Source: Aporrectodea caliginosa (taxonomy: Eukaryota; Annelida; Clitellata; Crassiclitellata; Lumbricidae). Taken from it: a stretch of 64,000 nucleotides of DNA. Positions 38,801 through 48,573 of this stretch are shown one piece after another. The translations under genes were made by a program, and so were the position numbers. How positions within the stretch are numbered: the first letter of the stretch is position 1; every line of letters begins with the position of its first letter. The stretch covers positions 1,138,501 to 1,202,500 of the forward strand of contig JACEVL010000130.1 in assembly GCA_020284085.1 (NCBI GenBank). The letters are read 5' to 3'. The notes under the pieces were generated by a model. The model saw only the letters and a list, made by a program, of their open reading frames with translations. It ran no database searches and was not told where the DNA came from.

Positions 38801-41800
38801 ACCTCTATATATGATTCCTGCTTGATTTGCATAGTTTGTCATGCCTTCTGATGACATGCTTTGGCTGGTACTCACCGGCTGTGCTGGATTCGCGTCCGTT
38901 GTGTAAAATGATTAACCCTTTAACGACGAGCCGCTTCTGGTTTCCCATACATTTTAGTACATGCTCGTCGTTAAAGGGTTAAGTCTACTTTGTGTTTTTT
39001 TCAGCAGTGATCTAAGCGATGTCTGCATTGAAGGAGGAGATGGCGCCACAATTACGTGTCACAAGTGCATCTTGGTTGCTCGCCTCGAATACTTTCGCAG
39101 CATGTTCTCATCCTCTTGGATTGAGGTCAGTTGCTTCAAATTCCTTTTTTAATTAAGCTAATTTGGAATTTGGAGGAGTCCTTTCATGAAGTGGCCTGAC
39201 ACTGAGCAGATCCTTGACTGCAATGGAACCTAATAAAGATGCTAACTTAGGAACCCATTGCACATTATATGTTACAGTTCAAGGAACGTTTTCAGCTAAA
39301 CTTCAGATAGTATAGCAATATCTAGGCTATGTAGATGTATATTTAATGCGGTAATAGTACATTCTAAAGTTTTGAAATCAATGCCAGAATTCATGTCATA
39401 AATATGCATTTTATAAGAAAGTGCTGATGTAATTTTATCGTCAGCATCATCGTTATATATGACTTTCAGCAAATTCTCATTCTCATCATCTTGGATTAAC
39501 GTAAGCTAATCTGAGCTGTTTGTCTTATCATTGTTTTCATTAACAGAGTCGTCGTCTTTATTGCTGTGACATTGTCATCTTGTTCCTATAATTTTGGATT
39601 TAGATCAGTGACATTTAATTTAGAACTAATTATTCTTATTATTCTGGAAATACTTAACACACACAAAGTCACTTAAATTGGCACATTTAGTCAGTTGTAT
39701 TTGAAATACAGTTAGATATCTGCATGTTTGATGGACAGTGAAAATGGCAAGTTTTGAGGCATTTCTTGAAAGATGAGAGAATTTGAGCCTCAGAGCAACA
39801 TTGCTAGTTGATTTCATTCCTTGGGGACAGCAGCATGGAATGCACAATAGTCTATGACAGTTTTGTATTGTGACTGAGCCAAAAGACCCCTTCCCCAAGA
39901 TTGCAGGCTGCTGTAAGAAGACAGGCTGAAGATATAGTAGGGCTCATGGTAAGAATTTTATTGGTAAGACAGGCCAGTTTAAGCTCTATTTTGCATTCTA
40001 CAAGAAACCAGTGCAGCTTACCAAGCTAAACCTTCTCTGAAGTGGTCCATTTGAGACCTTTAACCACAACATCATACTGTATTACCTTTATGCTTATTGG
40101 CATAGTTTCTCTTACCAATATATGATTTCTGGATTTCTTTAACAGATGACAAACAGCACAACTGTTCGTTTGCCGTTTCCAGCTGATGTGCTAAGAATCG
40201 TCATTGAGTACTTGTACACAGACCGCTGTTCTGTGTTTGATGGTAGTGCACTTTGTCTGATTTGTATCTTTTAATGATTTCGAACTGGGAACTCTAGCAA
40301 AATCTGCTAACTCTGTAACCTTCCAGCTGGTATCCGATTCCTCTTAGAATTCCAGTGATAATTTGTAATCCTGTCTTTCTGAAAAATACTTTAATTGCCT
40401 TTTTCCTGTCTATATCTATGATTTTCTTTCTCTTATCTCGTTTCTTAAACAGCTGAAAATTCGCATGACTCATGTTTTTCAGCTACGCATGCACTTGTTT
40501 AAATGCATTGATTATTTAGCTTGATATAAATGTCTGATTAATAAATAATAATAATAATTGTAATTGGCTCTTACAAACAAGTCACTTGTAGCATTTGTTC
40601 ACTTTTGAGAGATTAATACAGTTGTATTATGTATGCGGTTCAATAAATAATGAGCTCTAGCTTAACGAGTTAGTCCAAATGTAGGTAATTGCATTCAAAC
40701 ACATACGAAACGTCTGGATAAACAAGATTGACATAATTTGATTGTGTTAAACAGATATGTGTTGTTAAGGGCTTGAAACTAATCTGGAAATTTGCTATGA
40801 TTGAGTTTTCTGTATTTGTTAGGTCCATGCGATACAGAACTCTTGTGCAGCGTTCTTGTAGCTGCTGATCAGTTGCTGATTGCTCGTCTTCGAGATGAGT
40901 GCGAGGCGGCACTTGCTCAGCTGCGTAAGTCAGACTAACATGAATTCTTATTTTCTTACTCCTTCTTGGATACTCTGTCTTTGGCAGATCTGCAAATCCA
41001 ATATGCCATGCTTCTTCCATGTTCTGTTCCATACCATTTACTTCTCATGAGCACATTTTATTTCTTTTTGTCCACTATTAGCTCTCAGTTGTTCTGTTGT
41101 CCTCCATTCTTCTGTTCTTTCTTTGAGCACCACTTTCAGGAACTTGGGTGTTTTTCTTCACTAAGTTTGTGTACCGTCCAATTCGGTTGTCTGTTGGAAT
41201 GGCTGTATTGAATGTTGATAACAGTGCTGCATTTCCTCGATAGTTGGAATCTGCATTCTGGGGAGGGGGAAATGGTTGAATGGTAACACACTGGCATGAA
41301 GATGAGAAGGATGCGGGTTCAATACCCACTAACCCCATAAGGTTGTCTTAGCCTTCAGCTCCCTGAAGGGGGGGGACTGTAAAATGAGCAGTAGAACAGA
41401 TGGGCGCCTTGCAGGCTGTCATACAGTTAAATTCAACTCCTGTTAAACTTGTTGTCATCTGTTACTACTATATCATGTACCTGCTTACTTGTCAATTTGA
41501 ATTACCGTAATAAACGAAGATTATTATTATTATTATTAAATATTCTGCAGAGTATGAAGTACCATTACTGTACATTACAGTGGTTGCTGGTTTGGATGAA
41601 CACTGACACATAGAATAAGGATTCAAGTCGTCGATGTGGTGGTAATTTGAGTTAAGGCCTTCACCAACAAATGCATAGCACCATCTGTTGCTAAATAAAT
41701 GCCAGCAACTTTACCATGTGTTGTGCTGTATGTTGTGTTTTTTAAGTTAACCTCCGTAACGTGTGTGAGCTTCTGGAATTTGCAACTGTCTACAATGCTT

Positions 41801-44800
41801 CGCAATTGGTTGTCACCTGCCATCAGTTCATTACCATCAATCTTGCAGCACTTCTGGAGACAAGGTAACCATATAAATGGTAATAATTATAAAAAATTAG
41901 GTCTCTGCTTTGATAACTAATAAATAGGTCACACAAATAGGTAACAATCTATCTCTGATTATTATTGTGATTACTTGCAAGTAGGTCGTCAAAATATTAG
42001 CTTACTACATAAATTGATTTTGTATAGTAATATAAAGAAATATTTGTGCTGGATCATCATATATATAGGTCAATAGGAGTGGATAATATAGAAATTAGGC
42101 ATCAAAGAGCATTTCACTATATGTAACATGAATTGCTGTGTTATATTCTGATCGATTTCTTTGTTCCTAGGGCACTTGACTTGCTGTCTGATGATGTTAT
42201 TGAAAAACTGACCGAGTACTACAAGGAAAACGTATGTTGTGGTCCATAAACTCCCTATGTCCACTTTTACCTTTTTCCTATGTTACTAATTTGTTGTTGA
42301 GGAAGAAAGTTGCTTGTGGCTTGTTCAGGAATTTTTTAAGGAAACGTGTTTACTTTACTTTAATGCTGCGCTAAAAGTTACAAGAATAGGTTAGGTTAGA
42401 CAAATGTCATTTCACTGTTTAGATTCGCAGATCCTTTCATTCCATGTTGCAAGGTTACCTAGTTGCCCTGCCAGCCCAAACTCCACCAATCTGGCATCAA
42501 AGCTCTGCTGAGGTCAGTCTGTCTTTCTGGAATAGGTTGCCTAGTAACTGCGACATGAACTCTTGGGTCTTCTCTGCGTCTTTTCACATAGATCTTGAAA
42601 ACATTTCTCTTTGTCTCTTTAGGCAGTGCTATACAAATTTTTAAAAATGATAGTTTCTATTATAATTATTATATAAGATAATGTGATGGCAGTTGCCAAA
42701 TAGATGGCATCAGGCTGATGATGATGAATAGCATTTGTTTTATGCTTAATCATCATTGATTAAATGTTGTATAAATAAAAGGTAGAAAACAGTTTCATTG
42801 TTATGGCAAGGTAAGTAGGTAGGGCAGGGTAAAGTAACGAGACAATTATGTATCCCCTACAGCTATCTTTTGAAAGGCACAGTATTTAATATTTTATAAT
42901 TGTGGTAGGTGATTCGGTGATCTTGTGTTAGGTGATTGGAATGAACAGACGTCGGATAACGCCTTATTCCAGTTGGCCAGATTTCGACCTGCTGGAACTT
43001 CTGGAGAAATCTGTCATGGAGCCAGCGCCTTCCAAATCTGGGAGCACAGTTGGAACGCCAGGCAGTGGAAGAAAGACAGGCATGCAGCGTCGACGCACAC
43101 GAACAAAGAGCTCAGGTAATGGAAGCAGATTCACTGGACCCTTGTTATGACTTTACCTGTGGGAGCTGTAGTAAATTCATAATTGATTTGCATTATAATG
43201 ATGTCTTGTTCAGAAGCTTTGTTAAATTTGGGTTTCATATCCCTCAATGGATTGGTCATGTACTGCAAGGAGACTCCCTTCTAATATTTGTCATCAAAGT
43301 TTTTGATAGATGGCAAGAAAACAAGAGGAAGTTGTTGGATGATGACGATGATGGATGGAAAAGCAAAGCAGGAGGAGGAGACACAACATCATGAGAAGAG
43401 GCATCACATGTGAACCTGCCTGAGGACAGAGAATGTGAAAAAAGAAGAAAAATCCCAAACCATGCTTTACCAGAATTTGTGTTTACTGATGTGCATTATG
43501 AGGTGGCTTTGGTGTATTTCAGTGGATATGTTGTGTTACGATTTTCATTCATATTCTTTCTTTATTGTATTGTATTTTTTCGTTTATTAATCAACTCTGG
43601 CTGTCATAACGCAGCTAGTTACAAGGTTCGTCATCGTTATAACTTTTTAACGGAATTAGTTCGTGTTCATGTTTATTCAAGTAGACATATTAGATCACCA
43701 AGCTAATTGTTCGTTTCTTGACATGTTTTTATGTAAATTGTGTTGACTTCATTTGTAGAGGGAAGCATAGAGCGTGCCAAACACCCACAGAAGCAAGTAT
43801 CTATGGAAGATCCTGCATCTAAGGAAAAAGATCTGATGGATGCACCTATTGAGGAAGAAGCAGCTGCTGAAGCAAGCAACATAATCGTATTACCTGTAAG
43901 TGGATTAGATCAGTTCCAATCTTTGTAATCTTTAATAAAACGATTGTAATTGATCCAGATGCCTCTGCTGTGGATCGAGGAGGAGTGATCCAAAAGATTA
44001 GCTACTGCTGCGTGCAAGTTAACAAGATCAGGTTTGGTGTGTGTGTATGTATGTATGTATGTATGTATGAGCACTTGTTATAGCGCCCCTTCAAGATTTC
44101 TACTCAGAGGCGCTCCCGACTACAGTGCAGACACTGAATCGGAGTTTCACGCCGAAGCACATGAGCAATTGCGAGTGAAGGACTTGCCCAGGGTCCCTAC
44201 ATGGTGGCTTGAGTAGGGGTGTCGACTAAATTAAACCAATAGCGTGATGGTAATGCTAGTTTTAGTCATCAAATTACCTTACCTTGCCTGCCTTACTTTC
44301 AATTACCGTGATTTGCCTTAAATTACTCTTCTAGCTTACTGTGCATTGTTTTGCTAACTGATGTAATATTTTCGTTCGTAATGACACTTCATCATAATAG
44401 GCTAGTGCAAAGAGCACCTCTGAGTAGATATCTTGAAGAGGCGCTATATAAATTCTCAGAATGAATAACACATTTCTGTTTGACTTAGCTTCTGGATGTT
44501 GCTCCAATGGCAGCCTCCAAACCGTCTTCTGTCAGAAAGTCACTCACCGTGTCAGAACCTACTGCCACCATTGCCAAGCCTCTGTCTGTTGAATGCCCCC
44601 AGATGGGGTCTATTCCTGAAAACCACTGGTCGTTGCGGGATATCATTTCCGAGGAAATGGCAAAGACCATTCACTCGACTCAGGCTGTTAATGATCAACA
44701 AACTGCTACTAGTTCATCAAGGTGAGTTGAGTTAGTTTTGGGGGCAGAAATCGGTTTAAGATTACATTGATCCTTTGATTACATTCCAGAATGTAATGTT

Positions 44801-47487
44801 GAGCAATGAAACTGCAAATGTAATGTAACCAAAGAATTATTTTCTTCATCATTAAGTTATGATTTTAAAAATAGAAATAAAGTTCTAATCATTCTAGCTT
44901 TTCTTTGGCAGTTTTTTTTATCCCAAATGATCATTAGGACTACTAAACAGAAAATAAAAGATTTACAAAAATATTAAAAACAACACTGGTAAATAACGAT
45001 AACTTTTAATTTAATTAATTTAGAAGCAATAGTTATAAAAGCCATAAATGATAAAACCAATAAATTATTTTAAAATAAAGAAATGTTATTACTTGTCTTT
45101 AATAATTGTCTTTAATAATATGAATTATTTTTTGATTCGGATGTAAGTGAATCAGTGTCTTCCTTTCTTCCACGTGTTCCAGGTGGCCAAAGAAGATGTC
45201 TCAGAAGGAAAGAAAGAGACTCAGTGTAGTAGCAGAGAAGCTCAGTTCAGTAGCAGAGAAGTCTGGTGGCGCTGTAAGCGTACAGACAGGAGACAAGTGC
45301 GGGAATGTCAGTACAGCACCTGCTGAAATTGCAGCCACATCTGCAAATCCATGGTAAGCCTGCTAAGGCAGAAGATTCCTTTAAACTTAAAAGTGCAATT
45401 GCTCATTTAAATTATGTGACATATTACTGTTTGATGGATTCTTTAAGGTGCCACTGAAGTGTCTTGACATATGCATTAATTCACTTAACGTGTTACAGAA
45501 GGTTTGGAAGAGTAAAGTGAGAAATAGATTTTGGATTAGAATGAGTATAGTAAAGTAATTCATATTTTGCATAGCTCTATACATGTAAGCCATCATCTTT
45601 AGTGGAGAAAAACTAATGAAAGGATATTTATGGTGATGTTAATATTTGGTACATAAAGTATTCATTCATTCATTAATTCATTCCGGAAATGTATATAGCA
45701 CCTGGTCAAGAAGCCCACCCAGAGGCGAGTATATAGCATCTCCAGTCCTTCACTGCATATCTTCTTTATGAGTTGCTGTCAAACCCTCTTTATAACTTCG
45801 TATGTAGGTTTTTTTCTTATACGTTAGACAGACAGAATGGATCAGTGCAGTTTATTAGCAAAGATACCTACTTGGTATAGATCAAATACCTAGAGGCTAC
45901 AGTGATATAAGGCTGCCTTGGTAATGGTGACATCATAAGGGTTTACACCCTCCTTGTATACAACTTCCAAGTGTTAACTGAATTCACATGTTAATGGTAC
46001 ATGCATCATACCAGACCTATTGCATTCATTACAAGGAGCTAGTTACTCCTGTTGCAATCACAAGTAGACCATGTTAGCTGTTATCACAACTGAATTTATA
46101 CAATTCATTCATTCAAGGATTTGTATAAGAACTACTTCAAGAGAACAACTCAGAGGTGCTCTAGTACGGCCAAAAAATAACAGTTTACTGTTACCTGTTT
46201 GCATCTTAACTGTATGACTTTTAAGATGGATAAATAAGATGACGTTGTTTACATGTTTGTAGGAAGGCAGTGGAAAATGTGGTGCATTCCTTCAAAGATT
46301 TGATGCTGACAGAGAAGACTACACAGCAGAAAGCTTCCATTAGCCAAGCACCACACTCCATCCCAAGGCCTACTGCAGCACACCAAAGCACAGCGTCCAC
46401 AAATAGCGAATCAAGTCGAATGAGGTAATTGCATTCATACGAATATTTATATATATAACAGTCTCTTGCCTCCCTATACCTTCCACTCCAGTCTCCATGG
46501 CGTCACAGACCACAGACAATTATTGTGCACAGTTATCCCGAGAATCTGTACCATTTTCTTTGTATGCATTGCCAATTTCAATGTCTCTGGATCAATAAAT
46601 GATTGATTGATTGATGATTGACCTGGATTTTTTCCCCTTCACTGTTCTGTCGTAGTGTTGACACAAACTTTTGATAGTTCTGACATTTATGATTTTATAT
46701 GATTAAAAGATGTAAAGTTGGAAATGATTTTCCATTTGGGACAAGTAGCTGTTGTAAGTGAAAGATTTAGGAGATTTAAAATAAATTTTAATTGAAGTTT
46801 TCTGGGATTGTCTTCAGTTGGGGTATTCTGCCTGGTTCATCTTGCTCTTCGTCAGTTCAACTGATGCCTGTAACTCCAAGCTCCGAACCAGCTAGCCCAA
46901 CGGAAAGCCCCTGGCACCTGCCTACCAAGATCTCAGATGCCGGTAAACGCAATCTGTCGTCCGGGGCTCTGAGTGCGGCTCGCTTCAGTGACATCATTGA
47001 AGATGAAATGACTCAAGTGCAGTCATTGAGACGGACGACCAACAAAAGTCTCTCTCTAATTCAGGTTGTTCATCATTTTCATCATCGCCAATTTGCCATC
47101 ATTATCATCACTATCTTACCTATGACCATCATTTTTACTATTGTTACTGTCATTGTATCATCACAATCATTACTGTCATCATAAGAATCATTATCTCTTA
47201 ATGTCAGTAGCTGTAATCGTGAATGACAAAATTGAATGATATTATTGCTCTTTTTTATTGCCTTTGTATTATATTTATCTTGCCTTACTGAAACTTATGT
47301 GCTTTTAGAACTTAAAGGTTTCTTTTGTGTACATTTGCAGATTGAAGAGCAAGCCATGTCGGAACTTCTTAACTTCTACGGGGCTTCTGACAATGTTCAC
47401 CAGTATATAACAGTGGAGCGAGTACCATCAACAAGCGCTCAACCGCTCTGGGCAGCCACCCAGAGACAGTCCTATCGGCTGGTCTGA
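28883..47487 (+). CDS. IBTK: IBTK homologue: ankyrin-RCC1-BTB-BTB adaptor, 26 coding exons
   Basis: Complete gene for the homologue of inhibitor of Bruton tyrosine kinase. In vertebrates this is a cytoplasmic BTB protein that binds BTK and also acts as a Cullin-3 ubiquitin-ligase adaptor. All 26 coding exons use GT-AG introns. Every junction is in phase, giving 4,101 nt including the stop, or 1,366 residues; the human protein is about 1,350. Domain order matches the family: ankyrin repeats (about 50-150), RCC1 repeats (about 155-390), first BTB (about 580-665), second BTB (about 775-850), a disordered Ser/Thr-rich tail and a conserved C-terminal helix. The chosen ATG (28883) lies 8 nt after a good acceptor (ATTATTAG), so an upstream non-coding exon is likely. 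No broken exon was seen. Exon coordinates are in the five segment entries below. Confidence 0.95.
29560..29720 (+). mobile_element. LINE 3' end in IBTK intron 1
   Basis: The plus-strand frame reads HYSFKSMLKSHLFARAHPD and ends in a tail with GGCGCC inverted repeats, ATATAAATTGTCG and (ATT)n. It is a severely 5'-truncated non-LTR retrotransposon copy. Confidence 0.7.
30170..36162 (+). CDS. IBTK: IBTK exons 3-11: RCC1 repeats and following region
   Basis: Coding exons 30170-30294, 31125-31235, 32000-32085, 32883-32967, 33250-33367, 33852-34029, 34558-34681, 35045-35246 and 35994-36162. RCC1-type blade signatures recur: LFTWGANSTFTLGH, VYTCGHGLGGRLGQGDE, VYSCGLNSYHQLGQ and VFTCGLNAGQLG. Later exons carry TSKGDVYALHEYQCRKI and VTKDGEAFTG, further blade-like strands. 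The RCC1 array is expected to form a beta-propeller for protein binding. Intron 2 acceptor TATAG and intron 5 acceptor GTGTAG are weak but are the only ones that keep phase. Phases in order, after the last nucleotide of each exon: 0, 0, 2, 0, 1, 2, 0, 1, 2. Confidence 0.92.
30560..30760 (+). mobile_element. LINE 3' end in IBTK intron 3
   Basis: The plus-strand frame contains LKFWNSLPNSVQFVSY and SFRSKLKTTHLF, a typical non-LTR ORF2 C-terminus. The tail is eroded. Confidence 0.65.
32741..32825. mobile_element. MITE remnant related to the 62382-62650 element
   Basis: Contains CCATCCCTCCCCTCATTG and GGACGTC..TTTATAATTGACCCCT, which align with the right part of 62382-62650. It lies 58 bp upstream of IBTK exon 6. 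Confidence 0.5.
33434..33504. mobile_element. 71-bp TTAA-flanked MITE, copy 1 (IBTK intron 7)
   Basis: TTAA on both sides, terminal inverted repeats CCCTTTAACGACGAG and CTCGTCGTTAAAGGG, and about 30 bp between them. TTAA followed by CCC is the hallmark of piggyBac-type ends. The element is far too small to code for anything. Confidence 0.85.
34190..34270 (+). mobile_element. LINE or SINE tail in IBTK intron 8
   Basis: CTGGGAGCACCTTTGTAGGGGCACTATATACATT followed by (ATTG)n-like sequence, in two blocks under the shared tail consensus. Confidence 0.55.
35326..35385. mobile_element. TTAA-flanked MITE, copy 2 (IBTK intron 10)
   Basis: 60 bp between and including the TTAA ends. The left arm is eroded (CTCTTTAGC) and the right arm is intact (CTCGTCGTTAAAGGG). 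Confidence 0.8.
35430..35600 (+). mobile_element. LINE 3' end in IBTK intron 10
   Basis: The plus-strand frame reads PFSVVGPTVWNSLLDQVKN and SLETFKSQL, a non-LTR ORF2 C-terminus truncated by a stop; the tail is not clear. Confidence 0.65.
36506..36576. mobile_element. TTAA-flanked MITE, copy 3 (IBTK intron 11)
   Basis: 71 bp, arms CCCTTTAATGACGAA and TTGTCGTTAAAGGG, ends TTAA. It lies 22 bp upstream of exon 12, so it forms part of that 3' splice-site region. Confidence 0.82.
36599..37947 (+). CDS. IBTK: IBTK exons 12-14: first BTB domain with lysine-rich insert
   Basis: Coding exons 36599-36704, 37004-37470 and 37855-37947. The BTB starts at DDCVHDVILQVGSERLPLHR and continues through YILSQRSEYFRRQF to LLQFIYTDSCDF. 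This split BTB with a long insertion between its N- and C-terminal parts is a known feature of the family. A basic cluster (GRKGKKSKKKVKD, about residues 694-706) follows and could act as a nuclear-localisation or binding segment. Exon 13, at 467 nt, is the longest exon of the gene. Confidence 0.93.
37980..38215 (+). mobile_element. LINE 3' end in IBTK intron 14
   Basis: A decayed ORF2 C-terminus, with pieces such as AFSVLG.P and FLTLRLFFLALM, is followed by GGGAGCGCTTCTGAGTAA and an (ATGA)n tail. A second bare tail with GAGAGGCGCTTTATATA and (ACAAT)n lies at 38290-38348. Confidence 0.6.
38712..38790 (-). mobile_element. LINE/SINE tail, antisense (IBTK intron 14)
   Basis: The minus strand reads GGGAGCGCCTCTGAGTAG, ATCTTGAAGGGGCGCTATAT, AAATTCC and then (ATAG)n. 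This is the shared 3' tail in clean form. Confidence 0.75.
38912..38982. mobile_element. TTAA-flanked MITE, copy 4 (IBTK intron 14)
   Basis: 71 bp, arms CCCTTTAACGACGAG and CTCGTCGTTAAAGGG identical to copy 1, ends TTAA. It stops 22 bp before exon 15, so the branch-point region of that intron lies in or next to the element. Confidence 0.87.
39005..42231 (+). CDS. IBTK: IBTK exons 15-19: second BTB domain and BACK-like helices
   Basis: Coding exons 39005-39125, 40146-40242, 40823-40924, 41747-41864 and 42171-42231. The BTB core is SDVCIEGGDGATITCHKCIL, ARLEYFRSMFSSSWIE, then VRLPFPADVLRIVIEYLYTD. Helical segments SVLVAADQLLIARL, NVCELLEFATVYNAS and LLSDDVIEKLTEYYKEN follow. Exon 15 has a tandem acceptor (TTTCAGCAG) that could add or drop one serine. 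Exon 18 uses a TTAAG acceptor. Confidence 0.93.
41261..41538 (+). mobile_element. tRNA-derived SINE, family B (IBTK intron 17)
   Basis: The head carries TGGTTGAATGGTAAC and a B-box-like GGGTTCAATACCC. The body has GGCGCCTTGCAGGC and GTTAAATTCAACTCCTG, and the end is AATAAACGAAG plus (ATT)n. It is the most complete sense-strand copy of this family in the window. Confidence 0.8.
42490..42650 (+). mobile_element. LINE 3' end in IBTK intron 19
   Basis: The frame contains VSLSFWNRLPSNCDMNS and ends with GGCAGTGCTATACAAATT, an eroded form of the shared LINE tail. Confidence 0.6.
42932..47487 (+). CDS. IBTK: IBTK exons 20-26: disordered tail and conserved C-terminus
   Basis: Coding exons 42932-43115, 43759-43895, 44489-44721, 45183-45353, 46263-46424, 46818-47064 and 47341-47487 (TGA at 47485-47487). 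The tail begins NRRRITPYSSWPDFDLLEL, then becomes Ser/Pro/Lys-rich with a basic patch (RKTGMQRRRTRTKS). Short conserved islands stand out: WSLRDIISEEMAKTI, PKKMSQKERKRL, NPWKAVENVVHSFKDLMLTE, ARFSDIIEDEMTQ and the final KSLSLIQIEEQAMSELLNFY. These match the spacing of conserved tail motifs in the vertebrate protein. Confidence 0.92.
44041..44216 (-). mobile_element. SINE with shared LINE tail (IBTK intron 21)
   Basis: Minus strand: TTGCTCATGTGCTTCGGCG, TGAAACTCCGATTCAGTG, GTCGGGAGCGCCTCTGAGTA, GGGGCGCTATAACAAGTG and a (CATA)n tail. It is homologous to 54297-54450. A sense tail of the same kind lies at 44401-44470. Confidence 0.75.
45660..45745 (-). mobile_element. LINE/SINE tail, antisense (IBTK intron 23)
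   Basis: (ATTC)n followed by CCGGAAATGTATATAGCACC and CCAGAGGCG, an eroded antisense copy of the shared tail. A similar one lies at 46105-46170. Confidence 0.5.
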
Positions 47488-48573
47488 AGGACTATGTGAC
47501 TCTTCTCAGAGGTCACAGGGGTCGGAGGAGAGTGGCTAAAAATTGTCATGCCGTTTGATGCGTTCATCTGCAGATCTAAGACTAAGAAACAGGGAACCTT
47601 AGTTATTAGTTAGCATCAAGGAATGGGATTTGATTTGTGGTTGAAGCAGTGGTCTGTGCACAAGACCTACGAGTAGGAAAGATTGCATCCCAGTGGAGGA
47701 GTATAGTCTGAACTGTTCACATTACACCCTTTGCCTTTTGATTGAGTGTTCCATGTCACTGGGATGACCAAGGAGTTCAAATCTAGATTACTGCCTTCGA
47801 CTGAGATAAAGTTTGAGGCTCTTCAATTTCAATTCTGACCAAACTGATGTCTGATTTAAGGATCTATTTTAAAAATATTTCTCGACTGCAGAAGATAACT
47901 TTAATTTGTGAAAGCCATTGATTTACTTGAAAGCTAGAATGATTGATTATGTTATCGCTTTCATGTTTAAGCCAACTTTCTAGCAGGATTGCACACTTGT
48001 GAGTGATTTTGTGACCCAACTTATCTCTGCTCAGTAGAGCACAACTTGGAGTGATGCTGATGATACTGTGCAGTATGTCATTTTGGGAATTCATCAGTTT
48101 TTGGAATTGCCAGATTTCACATTCATCAATAATGGAATTAATCTGTTTTGGATTTAATCAATTCTTGGATATCGGTGATTCCATGTCAGATCAGGACTTT
48201 ACACCATGCCATATCAGATCTTCATATAAATCTCATTTTGAATTGTAACTTTACAACATATAAAGTTTTTTTAAATATAAAACTAGGAAATATTGATCCT
48301 ATCATGATTCCTCCTGATGTCTTACAGTGCCCTGTCAATGAATGGTGAAAATATGTGACGTTTTGTTTTTTTCCGAACTAAGGCATCACTAGTTATGGTT
48401 TGCACATTGGTTTGCCAACTGGTGTTCCCTCTCCTCACCCCAGTTGTCTTTTTTGGCTTGCTGTGATATAAACTTTCCTTTCATGGAATGTCAGAGTAGT
48501 GTGAAGTAGTATGCAGCTTTTGACAGGTTCTAGTACCTTTGAAATTCTCAAAAAGACACTGTAAATGTTTAGA
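47488..48573 (+). other. IBTK 3' untranslated region and downstream flank (end not defined)
   Basis: No further IBTK coding sequence was found. No AATAAA was seen before the palindrome at 48574, so the 3' end of the transcript cannot be placed. Repeat block C1 (48130-48310) lies within it. Confidence 0.5.
48130..48310. repeat. duplication landmark C, copy 1
   Basis: Homologous to 57935-58103 and 63270-63485. The shared blocks are AATTCTTGGAT, GGTGATTCCATGTCAGATCA and ACTAGGAAATATTG (the last partial in copy 3). It marks the start of the tandemly duplicated ARF unit. Confidence 0.75.
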
